Assembly: GCF_017303155.1 (NCBI RefSeq)
Contig: NZ_JAEKJR010000002.1
Location: 992,001-1,056,000, forward strand
Length of the DNA stretch: 64,000 nucleotides
DNA from: Microbulbifer salipaludis
GTDB taxonomy: Bacteria > Pseudomonadota > Gammaproteobacteria > Pseudomonadales > Cellvibrionaceae
Direction: 5' to 3'
A model generated the notes under the pieces. The model did not search any database, was not told the DNA's origin, and saw only the letters and a list, made by a program, of their open reading frames with translations. The translations under genes and the position numbers were made by a program. Positions 55,384-64,000 of the stretch are shown here, piece by piece. Numbering within the stretch: position 1 is the first letter of the stretch; each line of letters opens with the position of its first letter.

Positions 55384-56022
55384 TCAAATAATGTTCAGGA
55401 TTTCCTCGGGATGGGCGAACAGGTGCGCCGGGCCGTGCTCGTCGAGTTCCGTGCGGGAACCATAGCCCCACAGTACCCCGGCACTTGGCAGTTGATTTTT
55501 TGCGGCGGCGGACAGGTCGAAGTGGCGATCGCCAATCATCAGTGCGCGCTTTGAGATCCGGTTGTCTGCGAGCAGCCTCTGCAGTTGCTGCCACTTGGCA
55601 ATTCCCACATCGCCGCCACTGACAAACTCGAAATAGTGGTACAGCCCGAATTGTTTGAGTATGCGCTCTGCAAAGTCCGCGCGTTTGGAGGTGCATACCC
55701 CGAGCCGGATACCATCTTTCTGGCTGAGGCGTTCCAGCATCTCGGAAATGCCCGGATACAGGGTGTTTTCCGCGTAGCCGCTTGCCCCGTAGCGTTCCCG
55801 GTACTTGTCGACCAAGGCCTGGATATGGGGGCCGTCTTCCGAGCCCGTGAGCTTGGCCAGGGTGATCTCCAGCGGCGGGCCGATGTGTGGTACCAGCTCG
55901 CTTGCCGGCCGGGTCGGATAGTCAAAGGCGAGCAACGCATGATTCATGGAATTTACGAACCCCTCAGCCGGGTCGCTCAGGGTTCCATCCAGGTCAAACA
56001 CGAGATAGTCGTAGGCGGGCAT
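55384..56022 (-). CDS. HAD-family phosphatase, Gph-like
   Basis: 212 residues from ATG 56022, with AAGGAA upstream (ATG 56040 is in frame but lacks this). HAD motif I is FDLDGTLSD, motif II VCTSKRADFAERIL, motif III/IV KRALMIGDRHFDLSAAAKNQ. The helical cap is of the phosphoglycolate phosphatase/5'-nucleotidase type. The true substrate is not clear. It precedes rdgC and follows ybaK after 29 bp. Confidence 0.82.
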   Translation of the reverse strand: MPAYDYLVFDLDGTLSDPAEGFVNSMNHALLAFDYPTRPASELVPHIGPPLEITLAKLTGSEDGPHIQALVDKYRERYGASGYAENTLYPGISEMLERLSQKDGIRLGVCTSKRADFAERILKQFGLYHYFEFVSGGDVGIAKWQQLQRLLADNRISKRALMIGDRHFDLSAAAKNQLPSAGVLWGYGSRTELDEHGPAHLFAHPEEILNII

Positions 56023-56051
56023 AAGTTTCCTTGTCGGCATGTTTTGTCATG

Positions 56052-56519
56052 CTACTGACAGAGCGCAGCGAAGGTGCCGCGGGTGAGTGCCAGCAGATCT
56101 TGCGGCGCGAGCTCAATTTCCAGGCCCCGCCGACCGGCGCTGACGTATAGGGTTTCCAGTCCTTTGGCGGAATCGTGCAGGAAGGTGGGCAGCGGTTTTT
56201 TCTGCCCCAGTGGGCTCACGCCACCCAGCACATATCCCGTGGATCGTTGCACCACCTGCTTGTCGGCCATCTCCGCTTTCTTTGCACCGGCGGCCTTGGC
56301 GATCAACTTCATGCTGAGGGAGTGCTCGACCGGTAGCACGGCCACGGCGAGCGATGCACCGTCCAGCGCGACGACCAGGGTCTTGAAAACACTTTGCGGC
56401 GATACCCCAAGCTTCTCCGCCGCCTCAAGTCCGTAGGATGCTGCCGCAGGATCGTGGGTGTATGTATGGACCTGAAATGGAATTTTTGCTTTTTCTGCGG
56501 TCTTGATGGCTGGAGTCAT
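56052..56519 (-). CDS. ybaK: Cys-tRNA(Pro) deacylase YbaK
   Basis: 155 residues from ATG 56519. The YbaK/EbsC fold is shown by THDPAAASYGLEAAEKLG, VFKTLVVALDGASLAVAVLP, KQVVQRSTGYVLGGVSPLGQ and YVSAGRRGLEIELAPQDLL. It clears cysteine mis-charged to tRNA-Pro. An upstream ATG at 56573 would overlap the pepD terminator and is rejected. Confidence 0.93.
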   Translation of the reverse strand: MTPAIKTAEKAKIPFQVHTYTHDPAAASYGLEAAEKLGVSPQSVFKTLVVALDGASLAVAVLPVEHSLSMKLIAKAAGAKKAEMADKQVVQRSTGYVLGGVSPLGQKKPLPTFLHDSAKGLETLYVSAGRRGLEIELAPQDLLALTRGTFAALCQ

Positions 56520-56571
56520 TACACATCCGTGTCCGTTTTTTCCCATTTTGTCTTTATTTTTTCCTGAATAC

Positions 56572-56600
56572 AAAAAAGCCCGGCGCGATTGGCCGGGCTC
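56572..56600 (-). terminator. Rho-independent terminator after pepD (minus strand)
   Basis: Read on the minus strand, AGCCCGGC and GCCGGGCT form an 8-bp stem followed by TTTTTT. It lies just after pepD and 53 bp before the ybaK start. Confidence 0.85.
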
Positions 56601-56623
56601 GGTTCAGAAACTGTATTTCACCG

Positions 56624-58093
56624 TCAGCGTTGGGGAATGGCTTCCACCACTTTCAGAAAATAATTCCAGAAGTTGCCCACGCTCTGAATATGCACACGCT
56701 CCTCCGGTGAGTGGGCGCGGCGGATGGTGGGGCCGAAGGAGACCATGTCCCAGTTGGGGTAGGGCTTGGCCAGCAGGCCGCACTCGAGACCGGCGTGGAT
56801 GACTTTGACTTCCGGCTCTTCGCCTTCCATTTTCTGGTACACGTCCTTCATCAGCGCCAGTAACGGAGATTGCATATTGGGTGTCCAGCCCGGGTAGGCG
56901 TTGTCCAGGGAGGTCTCTGCGCCGGCGAGTTCAAAGGCCGCGGCGACGTTGAGACCGTGTTGGTCGCGGGCGCTGTCGGACAGGCTGCGCACCAGGCACT
57001 GAACCCGCACACGGCTCGCGCCGTCTTCGGTTTCGGTCACGACCCGCGCGAGGTTGTTCGAGGTGTCCGCAATGCCTGCCAGCGCGGTGCTCATCCGCTC
57101 GACACCGCTGGGGCAGGCGCGCAGCGCCAGGATCAGTTTGCGTTGGCTGGCACTGTCCATAACGCTGGCGGGTGCTTCGCACTCCTCCAGAGTGATATCC
57201 AGTTTGGCTTCATTATCGAACTCGGCCTTGATGATTGCGGTTTGCTGCTGGACGATCTCCTGCAGGCGCGGGGCGTCGTCTGCGGGTACGGTGATCACGG
57301 TGAAGGACTCGCGCGGAATGGCGTTGCGCAGGCTGCCGCCGTCGAGGCTTGCGATACGCAGGGCGTTCAGTTCGCCGTGTGCGGTGTCGATGATGCGGTT
57401 GGCAATTTTGTTGGCGTTGCCGCGGCCCTTATCGATATCCAGCCCGGAGTGGCCGCCGCGCAGGCCGCGCACGCTCAGTTTGAATGCCTGGTGTCCGGCG
57501 GGGAAGGATTCTGCGGTATAGGGCAGGGCGACGTTTACGTCGACACCGCCGGCGCAGCCCACGTAGAGTTCCCCTTCGTCTTCCGTATCCAGGTTGAGCA
57601 GCAGGTCGGCTTCGAAGTGGCCCGGTTGCAGGTTTTTCGCTCCGGTCATCCCGGCTTCTTCGTCGATCGTCAGCAGTGCTTCCAGGGCGGGATGCGGAAT
57701 ATCGGTGGATTCCAGCAGGGCCAGAATGGCGGCGACACCAATGCCGTTGTCCGCGCCGAGAGTCGTGCCTTCCGCGGTGACCCATTCACCATCCACGTAG
57801 GGTTTGATGGAGTCGGTGAGGAAGTCGTGGTCGGTATCCGCGTTCTTCTGCGGCACCATATCGACATGGCTCTGCATCGCCAGGGTTTTGCGATCTTCCA
57901 TGCCCGGGGTTGCCGGCTTCTTGATGATGATGTTGCCGACCTGATCCAGCTTCACATCCAGACCACGGGCATTGGCAAAATCCACGATATAGGCGACGAC
58001 TTTGTCCTCGTGCTTGGACGGACGCGGGATCTCGCACAATTTGGCGAAGTGTTTCCACAGGGGGACGGGATTGAGTTCGGCAATGGTGGACAT
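56624..58093 (-). CDS. pepD: Aminoacyl-histidine dipeptidase (peptidase D)
   Basis: 489 residues, M20 metallopeptidase. ELNPVPLWKHFAKLCEIPRP is the typical start. Metal ligands are in MQSHVDMVPQ (His, Asp), GADNGIG, IDEEAGMTG and NLDTEDEGELYVGCAGG; IHAGLECGLLA is near the end. It hydrolyses X-His and other dipeptides in the cytosol. Confidence 0.95.
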   Translation of the reverse strand: MSTIAELNPVPLWKHFAKLCEIPRPSKHEDKVVAYIVDFANARGLDVKLDQVGNIIIKKPATPGMEDRKTLAMQSHVDMVPQKNADTDHDFLTDSIKPYVDGEWVTAEGTTLGADNGIGVAAILALLESTDIPHPALEALLTIDEEAGMTGAKNLQPGHFEADLLLNLDTEDEGELYVGCAGGVDVNVALPYTAESFPAGHQAFKLSVRGLRGGHSGLDIDKGRGNANKIANRIIDTAHGELNALRIASLDGGSLRNAIPRESFTVITVPADDAPRLQEIVQQQTAIIKAEFDNEAKLDITLEECEAPASVMDSASQRKLILALRACPSGVERMSTALAGIADTSNNLARVVTETEDGASRVRVQCLVRSLSDSARDQHGLNVAAAFELAGAETSLDNAYPGWTPNMQSPLLALMKDVYQKMEGEEPEVKVIHAGLECGLLAKPYPNWDMVSFGPTIRRAHSPEERVHIQSVGNFWNYFLKVVEAIPQR

Positions 58094-58215
58094 GGGTATT
58101 CCTTAATCTTGACCGGGGATGGGTAGATCCGGATGGGCCGGTTTTGGCCGCGGCGCTTTTGGCGCCGCGGCTGCAAGTCTAGTCTGCGACGGCAGCATGC
58201 AGAGGCTTCGCGCCG

Positions 58216-60213
58216 TTACGCCTTGGGGCTGTCTGGCCCTTCCGCAGCCGGGTTCTGCGAGCCCGGCTTTTCACTGGCCGCTTCGCCAACCAGATCAAAC
58301 GCGATGCGACGTTTTTCAGTATCGACGGCGGCGACTTTTACCTGCACCTGCTGTTCCAGCTGGAAGGTCTCGTCACCGCGGGTGATGCGCAGCCGCTTGC
58401 CATCGAAATCAAACGGGTTCTTTTTGCTGTTGAAGCGTGCAAAGCCGTTGATACCAAAGTCGTCCAGGCGGACGCCGATGCCGGCGCCATTCACCAGGGT
58501 AATGGTGCCGGTAAATGTTTCTCCGACTTTACCCTCGAGGAACTGGCAGTAGAGCCATTGCTGCAGTGCGCGATCTGCCTGACGCCCGGTGCTGACGCTT
58601 TGTTGCAGGGCTTCACCCTGCTCGTCGCCAAGGGCGGGGGTCTTGTCACCCTGCTTTGCTGCGCGCAACACCCGGTGATTGTGCAGGTCGTTGAATTTGC
58701 GGATGGGGGAGGTGACCGTCGCATAGTGACCGAGCCCGAGGCCAAGGTGCGGTGCCGCCTTGTTACTCAGTTCACCAGGGCGCAGCATGCGCTTGAGAAC
58801 GGCGAGGGCATTGTGCATTTCTGCATCCGCATGCGCCTCCAATTCTTTTACCAGCTTCAGGTAAATGTCCAGCTGGTGCAGATCCTGCTCGGCATATTCC
58901 GGCAGTGTTTCCTTGAGCAGTGCGCGGACTTCCGCCATGCGCTCGTCGCGGAAGCCGAGGTGCACGGAAAAGCAGCCTGCGCCGATGTCCGCAAGTTTCT
59001 CACCCGCACAGATATTGGCAGCCAGCATGGCTTCTTCCACCATACGCTGGGCCGCGGTGCGTTGTTGTTTCTCGATCCGCTCGATTTTGCGCTGCTCATT
59101 GAGGATCAGCTCGTAATCCGGGCGGTCCTCCATCACCAGGGAGTGGCCGGCTCGGTATGTGGCGCGGGCCTTACTCAGGGCGTTCAGCTGACGCAGGGGC
59201 TCGTGCTGATCGGCCGGTACCGCGCTGTCGTCACCTTCAATAAACTGCGCCACCTGTACGTAGCTGAGTTTGTGCTGGGAACGGATGGCGGCAAATTCGT
59301 AGTCAAACCCTTGCAGTGCCCCGTCCTTATCCACGTCGATATGCAGTACCAGTACCGGGCGCAATTCGCCGGCAACCAGGGAGAAGCTGTTTTCGCACAG
59401 GTTGGCGGGCAGCATGGGCAGGGTTTCACCGGCGAGGTACACGCTGTTTGCACGAGCGCGGGCTTCTTTATCTAGCGGGGAGTCTGCCTCGATCAGGCTG
59501 GAGGGGTCGGCCACGGCGATGTGCAGTGTCCAGCCGTTTTCGGACTGGGTAACGGCGAGCGCATCGTCCATATCGCGGGTAGATTCCGCATCAATGGTGA
59601 CAAATCCCTGGGCCGACAGGTCTTTGCGTTCGGCAACCAGTGATTCCAGTTGTGCGGGAATCGCGTCGGCTTGCTCCAGTGCCGCCTTGCCAAATGCGTT
59701 GGGCAGCCGGTGCTGGGCCACGGTAAAGGCGTGCTCGATGCCCGCCATATCCGGTTTGCCAATGACGCTTTCCACTTTCGCTTGGGACTTGCCGTCCTTG
59801 AATGGGTGCCGGGTGATGCTGCAGGCAATGAACTCACCCGGTTGTGCTTTGCCGCGGGCCCGCGGGGGCAGGAAGATCCAGCGCGACAGGCCGTGCTCGC
59901 TGGGCTGAATGAAATGTCCCTGGCCGCGCTGCACATACTGACCCACCAGGTACTTGAGGTCGGATTCGATCAGCTGGTCGAGCTCTGCGGAAAGCTTGCC
60001 CTTGTCTTCCTCGGTCAGGCTGATGCGCACGCGGTCGCCCGGAAACACCCGATCCATTTCTGCCGGCGGCAGGAATGCCTCGCGACCGTCGTCCAGTACG
60101 ACGAAGCCGAACTTTCCGCTACTCCCGCGCACACGCCCCTCGGCGAATTCCTTGGTTGAACGGATGTCGGTCTTCAACTGGGACAGCTGTTTCAGGGCGT
60201 CGGCATTGAGCAT
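58216..60213 (-). CDS. RNase II-family 3'-5' exoribonuclease
   Basis: 665 residues from ATG 60213. Cold-shock-like domains at the N-terminus are followed by the RNB catalytic domain with the metal-binding Asp cluster TIDAESTRDMDDALAV and ARANSVYLAGETLPMLPANL. HYATVTSPIRKFNDLHNHRV is the conserved RNase II/R motif. A C-terminal S1 domain (GETFTGTITLVNGAGIGVRL) follows. Length favours RNase II (about 644) over RNase R (about 800 or more). The upstream in-frame start at 60297 is rejected. Confidence 0.88.
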   Translation of the reverse strand: MLNADALKQLSQLKTDIRSTKEFAEGRVRGSSGKFGFVVLDDGREAFLPPAEMDRVFPGDRVRISLTEEDKGKLSAELDQLIESDLKYLVGQYVQRGQGHFIQPSEHGLSRWIFLPPRARGKAQPGEFIACSITRHPFKDGKSQAKVESVIGKPDMAGIEHAFTVAQHRLPNAFGKAALEQADAIPAQLESLVAERKDLSAQGFVTIDAESTRDMDDALAVTQSENGWTLHIAVADPSSLIEADSPLDKEARARANSVYLAGETLPMLPANLCENSFSLVAGELRPVLVLHIDVDKDGALQGFDYEFAAIRSQHKLSYVQVAQFIEGDDSAVPADQHEPLRQLNALSKARATYRAGHSLVMEDRPDYELILNEQRKIERIEKQQRTAAQRMVEEAMLAANICAGEKLADIGAGCFSVHLGFRDERMAEVRALLKETLPEYAEQDLHQLDIYLKLVKELEAHADAEMHNALAVLKRMLRPGELSNKAAPHLGLGLGHYATVTSPIRKFNDLHNHRVLRAAKQGDKTPALGDEQGEALQQSVSTGRQADRALQQWLYCQFLEGKVGETFTGTITLVNGAGIGVRLDDFGINGFARFNSKKNPFDFDGKRLRITRGDETFQLEQQVQVKVAAVDTEKRRIAFDLVGEAASEKPGSQNPAAEGPDSPKA

Positions 60214-60587
60214 GAAAGGTTCTCTGTAACTCGGGGTGGGTCGGTTTAGGGCGCGGATTCTACCAGACAGGCGGTGACAGGCCAGCGCGGGTATCAATGG
60301 CGCCCGGCAGCGGGCGTTGGCGGTAGCGCTGGCGACAGGGCGCTCGATGTCGCCCAGTGAGTGACCAATGCGCCTATTTGGTTATTGTGGGCCTGTTTAT
60401 CCTAAATTATCTAAAAAATTGGGATGGTATTTGTGCTTAGCGGACTTTGGATGCAAAGAATGCAATGTTCCTAAGTGCCCAGTGGCTATATTCTTAGGGG
60501 CCTACAATAAAGCACGGTTGCGGACAGAGCTGACACAATTGGCCGAGTCTGGCGCCGACGTAAAACCGGCCTCCGGAGAGGATTGTT
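60214..60587. other. Intergenic region before leucine dehydrogenase
   Basis: 374 bp. The first part is GC-rich like its surroundings. From about 60368 the sequence becomes AT-rich, as in a promoter region, with TATATT (60487-60492) and TACAAT (60503-60508), but no well-spaced -35 partner was found. An open frame of 83 codons (60368-60619) with several cysteines overlaps the next gene start and is not called as a gene. Confidence 0.45.
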
Positions 60588-61676
60588 ATGAGTATTTTTT
60601 CCCATCCTGCCTACGATAACCACGAAGAAGTTGCCTTTTATCACGACGCCAAAAGCGGCCTGAAGGCAATTATCGCCGTGCACAATACCAATCTCGGGCC
60701 GGCACTGGGTGGCTGTCGTATGTGGCCTTATGCCGACGATGCCGAAGCCCTCAATGACGTACTGCGCCTCTCCCGCGGTATGACCTACAAATCTGCCATG
60801 GCCGGCCTCAAGCTGGGCGGTGGCAAATCCGTGATTATTGGCGACCCGCGCAAACAGAAGACGCCGGAGTTGCTGCGCGCAATGGGCGATTTCCTGAACA
60901 CCCTGGGCGGCCGCTACATCACTGCGGAAGACTCTGGAACCAGCGTTGCGGACATGAAGATCATCGCCGAGCGCAGCCAGTTTGTGTCGGGTGTGATTGC
61001 CGGCCAAGAGCACGGCGGTGACCCGTCCCCGTCCACTGCCTACGGTGTGTTCGTTGGCCTGCAGGCCGCAGCGGCCCACCGCTGGGGTCGCACTGACCTC
61101 AAGGGCCTGAAAGTGTCCATCCAGGGTGTGGGTAATGTGGGCTTCCGTCTCGGCAAACTGTTGCAAGAGGCCGGTGCCGAGCTGTTTGTTACCGATATCT
61201 TCCAGGACAACGTGGATCGTGCCGTTGCCGAACTGGGAGCTACTGCGGTCAGCTCCGAAGAAATCTTTGACCTGGATGTGGACCTGTTTGCCCCGTGTGC
61301 ACTGGGCGCCATCCTCAATGACAACACCATCGATCGCCTGAAAGTGGGCGCTATTGCCGGTGCTGCCAACAACCAGCTGGCGGAAGAGCGCCATGCACAG
61401 GTGCTGAAAGACAAGGGCATCCTGTATGCGCCGGACTACGTCATCAATGCTGGCGGCATCATCGATGTGTATTACCAGCAGCTGGGCCAGGAGCAGGGCG
61501 AGTACAACGCCGAGCAGGTGAAAGCGCACATTGAAACCATCGGTACCACGATGCAGGAAGTGTTCCAGCGCGCGGACGAAACCGGTGAAACCACGGCGCA
61601 TGTCGCGGACCAGATCGCCGAGGAGCGGTTCGGTCATAAAGACGCCCTGAACAACACTGATTCCGCGGCCGCCTGA
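60588..61676 (+). CDS. Leucine dehydrogenase-like Glu/Leu/Phe/Val dehydrogenase
   Basis: 362 residues. [12 protein letters not shown], catalytic Lys region [19 protein letters not shown] and [13 protein letters not shown] form the substrate half. The NAD-binding half has [20 protein letters not shown] and [16 protein letters not shown]. It deaminates branched-chain amino acids to 2-oxo acids with NAD. The ATG at 60588 follows GGAGAGG. Its transcription ends at the terminator at 61788-61816. Confidence 0.9.
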   Translation: MSIFSHPAYDNHEEVAFYHDAKSGLKAIIAVHNTNLGPALGGCRMWPYADDAEALNDVLRLSRGMTYKSAMAGLKLGGGKSVIIGDPRKQKTPELLRAMGDFLNTLGGRYITAEDSGTSVADMKIIAERSQFVSGVIAGQEHGGDPSPSTAYGVFVGLQAAAAHRWGRTDLKGLKVSIQGVGNVGFRLGKLLQEAGAELFVTDIFQDNVDRAVAELGATAVSSEEIFDLDVDLFAPCALGAILNDNTIDRLKVGAIAGAANNQLAEERHAQVLKDKGILYAPDYVINAGGIIDVYYQQLGQEQGEYNAEQVKAHIETIGTTMQEVFQRADETGETTAHVADQIAEERFGHKDALNNTDSAAA

Positions 61677-61787
61677 ATGGCGCGCCAAGGTGTGTAAGAA
61701 GCTAGGTAAAAAAGTACCTGTAAAATAGGTGACACACACGCTATTCCATTTCCTCTGACGACGTCATCGTCTCTCTGTGAAGTATCT

Positions 61788-61816
61788 TTCGGGCGCCACG
61801 GCGCCCGTTTTTTTTG
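61788..61816 (+). terminator. Rho-independent terminator after the leucine dehydrogenase-like gene
   Basis: CGGGCGCC (61790-61797) pairs with GGCGCCCG (61800-61807), followed by eight T residues. Confidence 0.88.
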
Positions 61817-61871
61817 CCTACACTTTGCTGCACTGTTCGGGCACAAAATCGGGATACATGGCACAGGACCA

Positions 61872-64000
61872 ATGACAATGGATATGCGAATCGCCTGGAG
61901 GCCGGCGGGCCTGATCTTTTTACTGATGCTGTTGGGGACGGCTGGCTGTGACCGCCATCAGGCGCCAGAGGATCGCAAAGACAATGTGCACCGGGCGTTG
62001 ACGCCAGACAGGGAAGCCGCTGCCAGCAGTAAGGCGGCTGCCAGTCGCAATGCGGCGTATGTGAAGCCGCCAAAAATTGAGCTGCCGTTTCACCGGGAAA
62101 CCCTGAAGAATGGCCTGACTGTCATCGTGCATGAGGACCGCAAAGCGCCGGTGGTCGCCATCAATATCTGGTACAAGGTGGGTTCCAAAGATGAGACCCG
62201 CGGCAAGACCGGTTTTGCGCACCTGTTTGAACACCTGATGTTCAATGGCTCGGAGAACTTCCCCGGCGAGTATTTCGAACCCTTCCAGCGTTCTGGTGCC
62301 ACCGATATGAACGGCACCACAAACAACGACCGCACCAACTACTTCGAGACCGTTCCCGTCGGCGCATTGGATATGGCGCTGTGGATGGAGTCCGACCGTA
62401 TGGGGCACTTCAAGGGCGCCATCAGTCAGGAAAAACTCGACGAGCAGCGCGGCGTGGTAAAAAACGAGAAGCGCCAGAGCGAAAATGCTCCCTACGGCCA
62501 GGCGTTTGACCTGATTGCCACCCATACCTTCCCTTCCGATCATCCCTATTCATGGACCACCATCGGTTCCATGGAGGATCTGGACCAGGCCAGCCTGGAA
62601 GACGTCAAGCAGTGGTTTTCCGATTACTACCAGCCTGCCAATGCGATACTGGTGATCGTCGGCGACATCTCCGTCGAAGAGGCCATGAAAAAGGCGCGGG
62701 AATATTTCGGCCATATTCCCAGCACCTCGGTGCCCACCGAGTTGAAGGGCTGGGAGTTACCGTCGCAGGTCAACAAGCGCCTGGTGACCACGGACCAGGT
62801 GCCACAGGCGCGGATTTATAAAGTGTGGAATGTTCCAGCGACCGCCAGCCGTGAAGAAAATGCGCTGGACCTGATGACGTCACTGCTGGCCAACCGAAAA
62901 AACTCGTTACTGTACCGGCGCCTGGTGCGCGACGAGCAGGTGGCCACCAGTGTCAGTGCGTTTTACTACGGCCGGCAGCTCGCTGGGCAGATCATTATCA
63001 TGGTGGATGTCAAACCCGGGCAGTCGGTAGAGAAAGTCGAGAAATTACTGGACGACGAGCTGCGGGAATTTGCGCGTTCCGGAGTGAATGCGGAAGAGTT
63101 GCGCCGTATCAAACAAAGCGAGTTCGCCAGCCTGGTCAAGGGGCTGGAAAAAATTGGTGGCTTTGGCGGCAAGTCGGACATCCTTGCGCGCTCGGAGTTT
63201 TATTACGATGACCCGGGCGCAATGGTCAACGGGCTTGATGACTATGCGAAGGTGTCTGCGGACGATGTGCAGGACGTTGCGCAAAAGTGGCTGAAGCCCG
63301 AGCACTTCACCATGGTGATCCGTCCCAAAGGGGAGTACGCGGTAACCGGCGAGAGTGTCGATCGCAGTCAATTGCCCGCCGTCGACAAGACCGTGGAACT
63401 GGATTTACCCGAACAGCAGTCCTTCACGCTGGATAATGGCCTGAAGGTTGTGCTTGCCGAGCGTCACGACACGCCCGCCGTTTTCATGAGCCTGCAGTAT
63501 CGCGGCGGTGCATCGGTGGATGGCGACACCCCCGGCCTTGCGTCGGTGGTCGCGCGTATGCTGAGTGAAGGTGCCGGCGATTACGACAGTCTCGCGTTCA
63601 GCGCGCGCCAGGAAGAACTGGGTGCGAGTATTGGCGCGGGAAGCGGGTTGGATTACAACGCGCTGAGCTTCAGTGCCCTGAAAACGCAGCTCGAGCCTTC
63701 ACTGGAACTGTTGCGTGAGGTGATTTCCAGTCCGCGCTTTGAAGAAGATGACCTGGCGCGGGTGAAGTCCAACTGGCTGGATGCCATTCGCCAGGAGGAA
63801 GCGCAACCCCAGGGGCTGGCCATGCGCAAGTTGCCGCCGCTGCTGTTCGGTAAAGATCACCCTTACGGCGCACCGCTGACGGGTTCCGGCACCCCGGAGG
63901 CCATTGAGTCCATCGCTCGCGACGATCTGGTGAAGTTTCAAGCCACATGGCTGCGTCCTGACAATGCACAGTTGACGGTGGTCGGCGATGTCACCCGGGA
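61872..64000 (+). CDS. M16-family zinc metallopeptidase lipoprotein, runs off right edge
   Basis: At least 709 codons, open to the right edge. Starts at ATG 61872 (61878 and 61884 also in frame). A signal sequence ends in a lipobox-like LGTAGC with Asp after the Cys, an inner-membrane retention signal in E. coli. The first M16 domain has the inverted zinc motif HLFEHLMFNGSENF and a downstream Glu in NEKRQSE-like context. A second M16 domain begins near ESFTLDNGLKVVLAERHDTP but has no HxxEH, as in the inactive half of pitrilysin-like enzymes. It would degrade peptides in the envelope. Confidence 0.9.
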   Translation, partial: MTMDMRIAWRPAGLIFLLMLLGTAGCDRHQAPEDRKDNVHRALTPDREAAASSKAAASRNAAYVKPPKIELPFHRETLKNGLTVIVHEDRKAPVVAINIWYKVGSKDETRGKTGFAHLFEHLMFNGSENFPGEYFEPFQRSGATDMNGTTNNDRTNYFETVPVGALDMALWMESDRMGHFKGAISQEKLDEQRGVVKNEKRQSENAPYGQAFDLIATHTFPSDHPYSWTTIGSMEDLDQASLEDVKQWFSDYYQPANAILVIVGDISVEEAMKKAREYFGHIPSTSVPTELKGWELPSQVNKRLVTTDQVPQARIYKVWNVPATASREENALDLMTSLLANRKNSLLYRRLVRDEQVATSVSAFYYGRQLAGQIIIMVDVKPGQSVEKVEKLLDDELREFARSGVNAEELRRIKQSEFASLVKGLEKIGGFGGKSDILARSEFYYDDPGAMVNGLDDYAKVSADDVQDVAQKWLKPEHFTMVIRPKGEYAVTGESVDRSQLPAVDKTVELDLPEQQSFTLDNGLKVVLAERHDTPAVFMSLQYRGGASVDGDTPGLASVVARMLSEGAGDYDSLAFSARQEELGASIGAGSGLDYNALSFSALKTQLEPSLELLREVISSPRFEEDDLARVKSNWLDAIRQEEAQPQGLAMRKLPPLLFGKDHPYGAPLTGSGTPEAIESIARDDLVKFQATWLRPDNAQLTVVGDVTR

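Overview
This window reads as one contiguous stretch of chromosome from a moderately GC-rich gammaproteobacterium. The gene orders ygfZ-sdhE-ygfX-nadB-rpoE-rseABC, mucD-lepA-lepB-rnc-era-recO and cysM-relA-mazG resemble Pseudomonas and related marine lineages. A pectinesterase at the left edge, a histone H1-like Lys/Ala-rich protein and the general gene style suggest a polysaccharide-degrading marine group such as Cellvibrionales (Microbulbifer-like). That placement is inference; no 16S or other marker gene is present. No rRNA, tRNA, CRISPR array, prophage or complete insertion sequence was seen.

Layout. Positions 1-3500: start of a secreted pectinesterase (minus strand), prfB with its programmed +1 frameshift, a nested inverted repeat, then lysS with a strong terminator. 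Positions 3500-9780 are the most accessory-looking part. They hold a secreted metallo-beta-lactamase-fold hydrolase, a predicted outer-membrane barrel, a convergent coupled pair (a large unknown membrane protein and a HupE/UreJ-type membrane protein), and a decayed fragment of a second metallo-beta-lactamase-fold gene. Positions 9780-12740: a PDZ protein and a TPM/TPM/LemA cluster. Positions 12820-16331: yaeQ, yajQ, a phytase-like esterase and two uracil-DNA glycosylase-fold genes in tandem. Positions 16344-19951: ygfZ, sdhE, ygfX and nadB.

Positions 20014-32838 are an envelope-stress and core-processing block. It runs rpoE, rseA, rseB, rseC, a murein-peptide recycling pair (dipeptide epimerase and MpaA), mucD, lepA, lepB, a DUF4845 gene, rnc, era and recO. 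Positions 32862-43273 carry barA/gacS, cysM, relA, mazG, adk, hemH and the H1-like gene. They combine signalling (Gac system, stringent response) with nucleotide and haem metabolism. Positions 43472-48303: tsaB, uppP, a beta-hydroxyacid dehydrogenase-family gene, a DUF3524 tRNA-queuosine mannosyltransferase-like gene and trpS.

Positions 48352-51856 are a minus-strand run of envelope genes: mscS, two PliG-like secreted proteins flanking a secreted lipase-like hydrolase, and a PH-like membrane protein. Positions 52019-60213: gnd on plus, then a minus-strand run of a DUF4136 lipoprotein, rdgC, a Gph-like phosphatase, ybaK, pepD and an RNase II-family gene. The window ends with a leucine dehydrogenase-like gene and a large M16 peptidase lipoprotein that runs off the right edge.

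Most of the window is well-understood core biology. The least explained parts are the 3.8-9.7 kb island, the PliG-like/lipase cluster at 49.4-51.2 kb, the DUF3524 glycosyltransferase and the nested inverted repeat at 1.7-1.8 kb. No clear evidence of an entirely new multi-gene system was found.
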